Below are positions 5,308 to 12,010 of a DNA stretch of 12,825 nucleotides, piece after piece. The position numbers and the translations under genes were made by a program. Location: positions 1-12,825 of the forward strand of contig CAKQBP010000017.1 in the NCBI GenBank assembly GCA_934216375.1, read 5' to 3'. Source of the DNA: an uncultured Veillonella sp. GTDB lineage: Bacteria; Bacillota; Negativicutes; Veillonellales; Veillonellaceae. The notes below the pieces were generated by a model that worked only from the letters and a program-made list of their open reading frames with translations, had not been told where the DNA came from and ran no database searches. Positions within the stretch are counted from its first letter, which is position 1; the number at the start of each line of letters is the position of its first letter.

Positions 5308-7425
5308 TTACTTATCTTCCTCTATAGTAACATTTGGTTCGCTACATGCGAAGTTTGTATTGCTGTTAGGCAATTGAGAAGGGTCTAACTCAATATCAAA
5401 ATCGCTGACGGAAACAAATGTTTCACCAGATTTACCTAATGCGTCCGGAATGATAGAGAAGGTATTAGAAATACCATCGGAGCAATCACGCCATGGCATT
5501 TTAGCTACGGATGCCAATGAAGATACGGCACCGTGAGAATCACGACCGTGCATTGGGTTCGCGCCAGGAGCGAAAGCTTCGCCAGCTTTACGGCCGTCTG
5601 GAGTAGAACCTGTAGCAGTACCATATACTACGTTGGAAGTAATTGTTAACAAACTCATAGTAGGAACGGATTGACGATATGTAGGATGTTTACGAATCTT
5701 GTTCATAAATGTGGAAACAACTTTTGCTGCCAAGCCATCTACACGGTCATCATCGTTACCATATTTAGGGAAGTCGCCTTCGATTTCGAAATCAACAGCG
5801 ATGCCATTTTCATCACGAATAGGTTTTACCTTAGCATATTTAATAGCGGATAAGGAGTCTGCTACTACGGATAAACCAGCGATACCAGTTGCAAACCAAC
5901 GAGTTACCTTGCGGTCATGCAAGGCCATTTCTAGTTTTTCATAAGCATATTTATCGTGCATGTAATGAATGATGTTCAATGCATTTACATATACGCCTGC
6001 CAACCATTCCATCATGTCGTCGAATTTTTCCCATACTTCGTCAAATTCTAAGTATTCGGAAGTGATAGGGCGGTATTTAGGCCCAATTTGTTTCTTCAAC
6101 TTTTCGTCAACGCCACCGTTGATAGCGTAAAGCAAGCATTTAGCCAAGTTGGAACGAGCACCGAAGAATTGCATTTCTTTACCAATACGCATTGGTGATA
6201 CGCAACATGCGATGGCGTAGTCATCACCAGAGTTAGGACGCATCAATTCGTCATTCTCGTATTGAATGGAAGATGTTTCAATGGATAATTTCGCACAGAA
6301 ACGGCGGAAGCCGATCGGCATGCGAGGGGACCACAATACAGTGAGGTTTGGTTCTGGAGCAGGACCAAGGTTAGTCAATGTATGTAGGTAACGGAAGGAC
6401 ATTTTAGAAACCAATGTACGGCCGTCAGTACCCATACCACCGATGGATTCAGTGGTCCAAACAGGGTCACCTGTGAACAAATTGTTGTATTCGTGGATAC
6501 GTGCGAAGCGAACCATGCGCAATTTCATAATGAAATGGTCTACGAATTCTTGGATTTGTTCCTCTGTGTATGTGCCGTTGCGAAGGTCTCGTTCCGCATA
6601 GATATCGAGGAATGTGGAGTTACGACCAATGGACATAGCAGCACCGTTTTGCTCTTTAATGGCACCAAGATAGCCGAAGTAAATCCATTGCATAGCTTCA
6701 CGAACATCCTTAGCTGGTTTGGAAATATCATAGCCATAGGACGCTGCCATCTCTTTCAATTCTTTCAGAGAACGGATTTGATCTTGTATTTCTTCACGGT
6801 CGCGAATGACATCCTCTAGCATGTCACCCATTGTGATGCTAAATTGTTCTTTTTTATCTTCAATGAGATAATCAACACCGTAAAGAGCGATACGACGATA
6901 GTCACCGATAATACGACCGCGGCTGTACGCATCTGGCAAACCAGTTACAATATGAGCTGTACGTGCAGCACGCATTTCTGGAGTATATACATCAAATACG
7001 CCATCATTGTGAGTTTTGCGATGTTTCTTGAAGAAGTCCTCTGTTTGCGGATCCATTTTGAATCCGTATTCTTCGATAGCGGATTTTGCTGTGCGCAAGC
7101 CACCATATGGGAACATAGCGCGTTTTAAAGGTTTGTCAGTTTGCAAACCAACGATTGTTTCAAGGTCTTTGTCGATATATCCTGGCGCATGGGCAGTAAT
7201 GTGTGTGGCCACAGAAGTATCAGCATCGAGCATGCCGCCTTTTTCACGTTCTTCTTCATAAAGCTTCATTACTTGTTCCCACAATTTTGTTGTTCGTTCT
7301 GTAGGACCAGAAAGGAAGGAATCGTCCCCTTCATAGGGAATATAGTTTCTTTGAATAAAGTCGCGTACATCAACGGCTTTATCCCACACACCTGTGTTAA
7401 AATCTTTCCATGCAGTATGTTGCAT
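5308..7425 (-). CDS. pflB: Pyruvate formate-lyase core, lacking the glycyl-radical domain
   Basis: This 705-residue cytoplasmic enzyme core would convert pyruvate and CoA to acetyl-CoA and formate. Homology to E. coli PflB runs from [14 protein letters not shown] through [17 protein letters not shown] and the catalytic pair Cys407-Cys408 in ACCVSPM. It continues to [20 protein letters not shown] and [10 protein letters not shown]. There homology stops: the last 39 residues (5311-5427) form an acidic tail with no likeness to the GGxHLNVNV...RVSGYAV domain expected next. That domain is encoded by the following gene (4996-5232). The ATG at 7425 was preferred to one 22 codons upstream because GGAGGTG precedes it and the upstream residues are unlike the family. 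The operon order is core, radical subunit, activase. A Rex/CRP-like dyad lies upstream. A decayed copy of the N-terminal coding region is at 8855-8943. Confidence 0.95.
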   Translation of the reverse strand: MQHTAWKDFNTGVWDKAVDVRDFIQRNYIPYEGDDSFLSGPTERTTKLWEQVMKLYEEEREKGGMLDADTSVATHITAHAPGYIDKDLETIVGLQTDKPLKRAMFPYGGLRTAKSAIEEYGFKMDPQTEDFFKKHRKTHNDGVFDVYTPEMRAARTAHIVTGLPDAYSRGRIIGDYRRIALYGVDYLIEDKKEQFSITMGDMLEDVIRDREEIQDQIRSLKELKEMAASYGYDISKPAKDVREAMQWIYFGYLGAIKEQNGAAMSIGRNSTFLDIYAERDLRNGTYTEEQIQEFVDHFIMKLRMVRFARIHEYNNLFTGDPVWTTESIGGMGTDGRTLVSKMSFRYLHTLTNLGPAPEPNLTVLWSPRMPIGFRRFCAKLSIETSSIQYENDELMRPNSGDDYAIACCVSPMRIGKEMQFFGARSNLAKCLLYAINGGVDEKLKKQIGPKYRPITSEYLEFDEVWEKFDDMMEWLAGVYVNALNIIHYMHDKYAYEKLEMALHDRKVTRWFATGIAGLSVVADSLSAIKYAKVKPIRDENGIAVDFEIEGDFPKYGNDDDRVDGLAAKVVSTFMNKIRKHPTYRQSVPTMSLLTITSNVVYGTATGSTPDGRKAGEAFAPGANPMHGRDSHGAVSSLASVAKMPWRDCSDGISNTFSIIPDALGKSGETFVSVSDFDIELDPSQLPNSNTNFACSEPNVTIEEDK

Positions 7426-7449
7426 TTTGCACCTCCATAAAAGGATATA

Positions 7450-7479
7450 ACTATAGATTTCTATGCCTATAGTGTACAA
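7450..7479 (-). promoter_or_regulatory. Possible pfl operon promoter
   Basis: On the minus strand TTGTAC (7479-7474) is followed after 18 bases by TATAGT (7455-7450). This leaves a short leader before the GGAGGTG and the ATG at 7425. The two hexamers are fair matches to a housekeeping promoter, and the placement beside two dyads supports it. Nearby AT-rich alternatives cannot be excluded. Confidence 0.4.
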
Positions 7480-7482
7480 TGT

Positions 7483-7499
7483 TTGTAGCAATTCTACAA
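7483..7499. promoter_or_regulatory. Dyad TTGTAG-N5-CTACAA upstream of pflB
   Basis: A perfect inverted repeat with 6-bp arms lies immediately upstream of the proposed -35 hexamer of the pfl operon. The position fits an activator or repressor site. No known regulator is assigned. Confidence 0.4.
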
Positions 7500-7539
7500 T
7501 GAATAAATGATATAGATTTTCAATACATACTATGCGATT

Positions 7540-7557
7540 TTGTGAAGTATCTCATAA
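7540..7557. promoter_or_regulatory. Rex- or CRP/FNR-like operator upstream of the pfl operon
   Basis: TTGTGAAGTATCTCATAA is an 18-bp near-palindrome, TTGTGA-N6-TCATAA, one base from perfect symmetry. The layout matches the redox regulator Rex (TTGTGA-N6-TCACAA type) and equally the CRP family (TGTGA-N6-TCACA). Rex responds to the NADH/NAD ratio and commonly controls fermentation genes, which fits pflB. It lies about 115 bases upstream of the pflB ATG and 60 bases from the proposed -35. Confidence 0.5.
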
Positions 7558-7946
7558 AATTCCATAAGCCGAATTGTTGAAGTTTACTTGTATATAGAGG
7601 ATTATATGAGTTTTTTGTTTTTGCGATCTCACTTGATGTATACATAATAATATGAAATTGCATATCAATATTAATAAAGGGAATAAAAATTTCATTAAAG
7701 AGGATGAAGGCGGATTATTCAATAGTATGATCGGATAGTTTATATTTGTGTACTGTTCGGAGGCTGTTTATATCTTGTACAGAATCAGCCTGTAGGTCTT
7801 TATAAATGCGCATATATATTGCGATGCTACGGAACGTTGCCAGCCAGGAAAACAAGCGTTTCTTTTCTTCGCTGACATCATATACTATACTTTGAGCAGC
7901 TCTTGTTGAAGAGTAATTGATATTGCCTAATATAGGAGGTCACATT
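7558..7946. other. Gap between the pfl operon and the XRE regulator gene
   Basis: About 390 bases without a convincing gene. On the minus strand a frame stays open from 7939 to a stop at 7715 (74 codons). Its composition is protein-like (for example KKRLFSWLATFRSIAIYMRI), but the only ATG is at 7813 (32 codons) and no good ribosome binding site was seen. It may be the remnant of a lost gene. No terminator or clear promoter for the XRE gene was found. Confidence 0.3.
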
Positions 7947-8819
7947 ATGGATTTTAATGAAAAATTACGGGAGTATAGAAAAGAATCCGGATTATCTCAA
8001 GGGAAATTAGCGGAAACGCTCAATGTGTCGAGACAGGCCATAACAAAATGGGAATCGGGCAATGGGATGCCTGATATTTCAAATTTAAAGGCCCTTTCAG
8101 CTGTATTCAATATTTCTGTGGATGAATTACTTTCAGAAGAAGCGGTTAAACTTCGATATCCTTATGAAAGTATTGTAGAATACGATATCGATGAGATAAA
8201 ACATTTCGACATTAAACTGGGTTCTGTTAATCGCGTAAAAATGAGAGCTGGAGAGGGTGAGAAGATAAAGGTTCAACTGGTCAGTGATACTATTGAAAAT
8301 TTGACGGAACTGGTGAAAGTAAAAATCGATGATATCAAAAGGCGTATCGATGTGGATGTAAATCGTTCCAAATCCTTATCTGAAGAGCTTGTAAAAGAAC
8401 ATCTGTCGATTTTTATAAATTTGCCTGAAAAATATATGGGAGATACGGAGTTAGCGACCCATTGTGAAAAACTAGAACTATTTGATATTATTAGTGAAAA
8501 GTTTGAGTTAGACGGAGCGGTTAAAGAAATTCATATTGCCGGCGGTAACAGTCATATAGAGCTGGATAACAACTCTCCAATGGAGATATATGTAGCAGAT
8601 TATACGGGGCGAATTGATGTGAATCAGATATCGGCGAAATCTCGTCTGTATGTCTCTCACGAGTATGCTTTCAAAGCGGTGAAAAAAGGTGTTCGCACTA
8701 AATTGCTCTTTGAAGAACATGGAAATCTTGTAGACGATTTTTCCGTGGCTGAATCAGAAAATCAAATTGAAATTAATGGAATCAATAGTGAACTCACGAT
8801 AGTCAAGCTAAGTAACTAG
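7947..8819 (+). CDS. XRE-family regulator with a beta-rich DUF4097-like C-terminal domain
   Basis: This 290-residue protein has an N-terminal Cro/C1-type helix-turn-helix at about residues 5-62. It includes LREYRKESGLSQGKLAETL and VSRQAITKWESG, followed by the usual NLKALSAVFNISVDELL. The remainder (about 75-290) has no membrane segment and is built of short alternating hydrophobic strands such as IKEIHIAGGNSHIEL-like repeats. This resembles the beta-solenoid DUF4097 domain that sometimes follows XRE domains in Firmicutes. It is probably a cytoplasmic DNA-binding sensor of unknown ligand. The ATG at 7947 has AGGAGG 7 bases upstream; an in-frame ATG 10 codons earlier has no ribosome binding site. 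It sits alone between pflB and a decayed pflB copy, both read on the other strand. The domain call for the C-terminus is tentative. Confidence 0.8.
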   Translation: MDFNEKLREYRKESGLSQGKLAETLNVSRQAITKWESGNGMPDISNLKALSAVFNISVDELLSEEAVKLRYPYESIVEYDIDEIKHFDIKLGSVNRVKMRAGEGEKIKVQLVSDTIENLTELVKVKIDDIKRRIDVDVNRSKSLSEELVKEHLSIFINLPEKYMGDTELATHCEKLELFDIISEKFELDGAVKEIHIAGGNSHIELDNNSPMEIYVADYTGRIDVNQISAKSRLYVSHEYAFKAVKKGVRTKLLFEEHGNLVDDFSVAESENQIEINGINSELTIVKLSN

Positions 8820-8854
8820 TTGCCTTAATTATAGGGGATTCCTATATCATAGTT

Positions 8855-8943
8855 TTCATAAAGCGTTATTACTTGTTCCAACGACTTTGTTACACATTTT
8901 GTAGGTCCCATAAGGAAGAAATCATCCCCTTCATAGGAATAAA
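8855..8943 (-). pseudogene. Decayed fragment of a pflB 5' coding region
   Basis: About 89 bases align with pflB positions 7255-7343 at roughly four identities in five, with a one-base deletion near the right end. Read on the minus strand the fragment encodes YEGDDFFLMGPTKCVTK and so on. The intact gene has [17 protein letters not shown]; 18 of 27 residues are identical over the frame. It then runs into an unrelated LYENYDIGIPYN and a stop. No start codon, ribosome binding site or catalytic region is present. It is a relic of a duplicated or replaced pfl gene, now cut off from the operon by the XRE gene. Confidence 0.82.
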
Positions 8944-9137
8944 AAGTATGATTTAATTTATTGTAGTGTTAGGGGTATATTATGGTACTATTGAGATAGT
9001 GTTATTAAGCTATAAAACATGTAGATAACATGATCTTGGTAGAATGAATCAAGATAGAAATAATTTGGATAGAATATACGTTAATCAAAGTGGATTATAA
9101 GATTGTATAGGCGAATGCTATTGAAAGGTGGATGTTA
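8944..9137. other. Leader region of the EamA permease gene
   Basis: No gene is seen in this AT-rich stretch. It contains a small inverted repeat, ATCTTG-N11-CAAGAT, near 9031-9053. AAAGGTGG (9124-9131) is the ribosome binding site that decides the permease start at 9138. No clear promoter hexamer pair stands out. Confidence 0.3.
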
Positions 9138-10004
9138 ATGACAAATCGAAAGAAAGCACTTTTAGGTGCTTCTGCTACTATTGCGGTGTGGGCTACTGCA
9201 TTTCCTTTCAGTAAAATCGCATTACAGTCAGTAGATTCGTTGACATTGTCTGTGGCAAGGGTCATGGGTGGCGCTTTACTTATGCTGGTAATCGGTGTTG
9301 TAAAAGGGCTACATATACCGACAACATGGCGTGAGTGGAGACTATATATTCTGTTAGGTGCTACAGGGAATTTTCTTTACCAAGTTGTTTTTAATGAAGG
9401 CTTGCGCACAATTCCAGCGGCCACATCCAGTATTATTATGGCCTTGACTCCGATGACGACAGCACTGATGGCCATGATTGTTTATAAAGATAAAATACGG
9501 CCCATAGGATGGTTATTTACAATAACGGCTTTTATTGGTGTAGCCATAATCATTCTTTGGAATTCAGCCCTTACAATTCCTACAGGTGCATTATGGACCT
9601 TGCTAGGAATGACACTCTTTGCGGTTTACAATATCCTTAATCGTGGACTTAGTTTAAAAGGCTATAAGCCTATCACTATCGCCATGTGGTCTATGTTTAC
9701 AGGTGCCATTATGGCTTTGCCTTTTGCGGAACATGCCATTGAAATGATTGTGGTGGCACCGATTAGCGCAAAGTTTGCTATGGCCTATTTAGCATTTCTA
9801 TCCAGTGCATTAGGTTTTGTATTCTGGAGCTATGCTTTGGAACATGCTGAAAAGGTTTCTGATGTAACCAACTTTATGTATTTCTCTCCCATAGTGGCAG
9901 CTATTGTAGCAGCATTTTTATTGGGAGAAATACCTAATATGGGGCTCTATATAGGGGCGCCTATTATACTAGGATCTTTATACCTTTTTAATCAATATAG
10001 ATAA
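9138..10004 (+). CDS. EamA/DMT-superfamily permease
   Basis: This 288-residue inner-membrane protein has about ten predicted membrane segments in two homologous halves, the EamA arrangement of the drug/metabolite transporter superfamily. The first half includes TIAVWATAFPFSKIAL and ARVMGGALLMLVIG, a DMT-like opening. The end of that half has IPAATSSIIMALTPMTTALMA, the conserved segment at the repeat's centre. The second half repeats the plan with FLSSALGFVFWSYALEHAE and YFSPIVAAIVAAFLLGE. Family members export amino acids, nucleosides or other metabolites; the substrate cannot be read from the sequence. The ATG at 9138 was preferred to the in-frame ATG at 9132 because the AAAGGTGG motif directly abuts the latter. 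The gene is monocistronic, with its own terminator at 10107-10145. Confidence 0.88.
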   Translation: MTNRKKALLGASATIAVWATAFPFSKIALQSVDSLTLSVARVMGGALLMLVIGVVKGLHIPTTWREWRLYILLGATGNFLYQVVFNEGLRTIPAATSSIIMALTPMTTALMAMIVYKDKIRPIGWLFTITAFIGVAIIILWNSALTIPTGALWTLLGMTLFAVYNILNRGLSLKGYKPITIAMWSMFTGAIMALPFAEHAIEMIVVAPISAKFAMAYLAFLSSALGFVFWSYALEHAEKVSDVTNFMYFSPIVAAIVAAFLLGEIPNMGLYIGAPIILGSLYLFNQYR

Positions 10005-10106
10005 GTTATTTTGTTAGTGTCTGAATCGCTTTGGTTTGATGTAAAAAATATATAATTAGATGAATAGGGATGTAAACCCTTACTTATAAGATAAGAGCTA
10101 TATAAT

Positions 10107-10145
10107 AAAAGAACCTCAACCTTTTAATTGGTGAGGTTCTTTTTG
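10107..10145 (+). terminator. Strong Rho-independent terminator after the permease gene
   Basis: AAAAGAACCTCA (10107-10118) pairs with TGAGGTTCTTTT (10132-10143). Two further C-G pairs lie inside, after a single bulged A, around an 8-base AT loop. The stem ends in a T-run. The A-run and T-run on opposite sides make it potentially bidirectional. It separates the permease from the methionine importer operon. Confidence 0.85.
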
Positions 10146-10147
10146 GT

Positions 10148-10176
10148 TTGACAGTCCTTATAAATTGTAGTAATCT
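10148..10176 (+). promoter_or_regulatory. Candidate promoter of the metNIQ operon
   Basis: A perfect -35 hexamer TTGACA (10148-10153) is followed after 17 bases by TAATCT (10171-10176), a weak -10. The position just after the terminator and about 85 bases before metN is right for the operon promoter. No S-box or T-box riboswitch fits the short leader. A 16-bp AT palindrome, TTAAATTTAAATTTAA, at 10212-10227 lies downstream of it and may be regulatory. Confidence 0.5.
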
Positions 10177-10262
10177 AAGTACATAATTAAATCATACTTT
10201 ATAGATATGTTTTAAATTTAAATTTAACTCCTACTAAATTGAAGGAAAAAAGAGGCGGTACA

Positions 10263-11285
10263 GTGATTGCTATACGAAATGTAACGAAAGAGTTTGATGT
10301 TAATAAGCAAAAGGTTACTGCATTATCTGATGTAAACTTTACCATAGAAAAAGGCGACATATTTGGCATTATTGGCTTTAGTGGAGCCGGTAAATCTACA
10401 CTGTTACGCATGATTAATGCTTTAGAGGTACCTACCTCTGGTCATGTTGAAATAGATGGTGTGAATATCAATGGCTTAAGTTTTAATGCGCTCAGAAAGG
10501 TTCGTAAGCGCATCGGCATGGTGTTTCAACAGTTCAATTTATTGAATGCTAAATCTGTGTATGATAATGTGGGGATTCCATTAATTCTAAATAAAGTTTC
10601 TAAATCAGAGATTGATAACAAGGTTAAAACCTTGTTAGACTTTGTTGATTTAGGTGATAAAGCAAATGCCTATCCAGGAGAATTATCTGGTGGTCAAAAG
10701 CAGCGCGTTGGTATTGCTCGTGCGTTGGCTACAGATCCATCAATTCTGCTTTGCGATGAAGCAACAAGTGCTCTTGATCCAGATACAACAGAGTCTATTC
10801 TTCAATTATTAGAGCGAGTTAATCGTGAACTAGGGGTAACCGTTGTTATCGTCACTCATGAGATTGATGTAATTCAAAAAATTTGCAATCGCGTTGTGGT
10901 TATGGAACATGGAAAACTCATAGAGAGTGGATCTGTACTTGAGGTGTTTAGTAAACCCAAACATGAAACAACGAAACGATTTGTTAGGACTGTCATTCCT
11001 GATGAAATTCCATCAACAGTGAAACATACCTTGGCCTGTGATAAGCGACCTTATACTATTCTTAAGATGCATTTCTTAGGAAATAATACGACCGATAATG
11101 TTTTATATCATATTAATAAAACTTTTGATTTAGAAACGAGCGTGTTATTTGCTACGGTAACAGAGTTAGAACATACAGTACTTGGTATTTTTATTGTTCA
11201 GTTTATTGGTGATGATCTTGAAGTGGGTAAGGTAAAAGAGTATCTTGTGACACAAGGTATTGAATGGCAGGAGGTGACACTATAA
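10263..11285 (+). CDS. metN: Methionine ABC importer, ATP-binding subunit MetN
   Basis: This 340-residue cytoplasmic ATPase drives methionine import through MetI. It has Walker A GFSGAGKST (38-46), Q-loop Gln89, signature LSGGQ (141-145), Walker B LLCDEATS with Asp165-Glu166, and the switch His199. A C-terminal domain (about 262-340), ending with IGDDLEVGKVKEYLVTQG and the like, is the NIL/ACT-type methionine-sensing domain. It binds methionine and inhibits transport when the internal pool is full. The GTG at 10263 is taken as the start: the protein then opens MIAIRNVTKEF, like other MetN proteins, with GAGGCGG upstream. A TTG eight codons earlier has no ribosome binding site. The stop overlaps the metI start by one base (TAATG), indicating translational coupling. 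Confidence 0.95.
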   Translation: MIAIRNVTKEFDVNKQKVTALSDVNFTIEKGDIFGIIGFSGAGKSTLLRMINALEVPTSGHVEIDGVNINGLSFNALRKVRKRIGMVFQQFNLLNAKSVYDNVGIPLILNKVSKSEIDNKVKTLLDFVDLGDKANAYPGELSGGQKQRVGIARALATDPSILLCDEATSALDPDTTESILQLLERVNRELGVTVVIVTHEIDVIQKICNRVVVMEHGKLIESGSVLEVFSKPKHETTKRFVRTVIPDEIPSTVKHTLACDKRPYTILKMHFLGNNTTDNVLYHINKTFDLETSVLFATVTELEHTVLGIFIVQFIGDDLEVGKVKEYLVTQGIEWQEVTL

Positions 11286-11956
11286 TGGACTTCTTTATAC
11301 AAGAACTTGGTGTTCCCGGTTCGCAGTTATTACTAGCCGCAGAACAAACATTATATATGGTGTTCCTATCTCTATTTATTGGTACGGTGTTAGGTTTAAT
11401 TATTGCAGTTACACTGGTAGTAACAAATCCTAATGGTATCGTTAAAAATAGTATTGTCTATACCATTATAAATACTATTGTTAATATTGTTCGTTCCGTA
11501 CCATTTATCATTTTGATGGTGTTTATCTTACCATTAACAAAGATGATTGTAGGGACTCGTGTGGGAACAACGGCAGCTATCGTACCACTTGTTATATTTA
11601 TTGCCCCTTATCTAGCTAGACTCTTTGAAAACTCTATTTTAGAGGTTAATAAAGGAATTATCGAGGCTGCACAATCAATGGGGGCCTCTCATTTTGAGGT
11701 GATTTGGCATTTCCTTTTGCCGGAGGCAAAGGGTTCGCTTATTTTATCTATTACAACAGGTACCATAGGTCTTATCGGTGCTACTGCTATGGCTGGCGCC
11801 ATTGGTGCAGGTGGTGTAGGTGATTTGGCTCTTACCTATGGTTATGAACGGTTAAACTTTCCATTGATGTTATTTACCGTTGTTATTTTAATTATTTTTG
11901 TTCAAATTATTCAAACCATAGGTAACTACTTTGCACGTCGTGCGCGTCGTTCCTAA
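11285..11956 (+). CDS. metI: Methionine ABC importer, permease subunit MetI
   Basis: This 223-residue inner-membrane protein forms the methionine channel as a dimer. About five hydrophobic membrane segments are visible. A cytoplasmic coupling helix of the EAA type, EAAQSMGASHFEVIWHFLLP, contacts MetN. The permease opens MDFFIQELG and carries RSVPFIILM in the third segment, as in other MetI proteins. The ATG at 11285 shares its A with the metN stop and follows AGGAGG. An in-frame ATG seven codons upstream lies inside metN and has no separate ribosome binding site. metQ follows after 54 bases. Confidence 0.94.
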   Translation: MDFFIQELGVPGSQLLLAAEQTLYMVFLSLFIGTVLGLIIAVTLVVTNPNGIVKNSIVYTIINTIVNIVRSVPFIILMVFILPLTKMIVGTRVGTTAAIVPLVIFIAPYLARLFENSILEVNKGIIEAAQSMGASHFEVIWHFLLPEAKGSLILSITTGTIGLIGATAMAGAIGAGGVGDLALTYGYERLNFPLMLFTVVILIIFVQIIQTIGNYFARRARRS

Positions 11957-11985
11957 TTTGATGAAATAGATTTTAGTTATATGGA

Positions 11986-11998
11986 TTGTGAAAGTATA
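11986..11998 (+). repeat. Third exact copy of TTGTGAAAGTATA, in the metI-metQ gap
   Basis: The 13-mer is identical to those in the tandem repeat at 304-316 and 325-337. It abuts the metQ ribosome binding site (AGGAG). At this position it may influence metQ translation or be a binding site shared with the dehydrogenase promoter region. No dyad symmetry is present. Confidence 0.4.
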
Positions 11999-12010
11999 GG
12001 AGAATGTACT

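Noticed and set aside
7426..7491. 22-codon N-terminal extension of pflB
   Set aside because: It is unlike any PflB N-terminus. It overlaps the proposed promoter and a dyad, and the internal ATG at 7425 has a strong ribosome binding site.
9031..9053. ATCTTG-N11-CAAGAT as a regulatory dyad for the permease
   Set aside because: The 6-bp arms with an 11-base spacer in AT-rich DNA are close to chance, and no promoter could be placed next to it.
10146..10262. S-box or T-box riboswitch before metN
   Set aside because: The leader from the likely promoter to metN is under 90 bases, AT-rich, and lacks the conserved stems and the downstream terminator those elements need.
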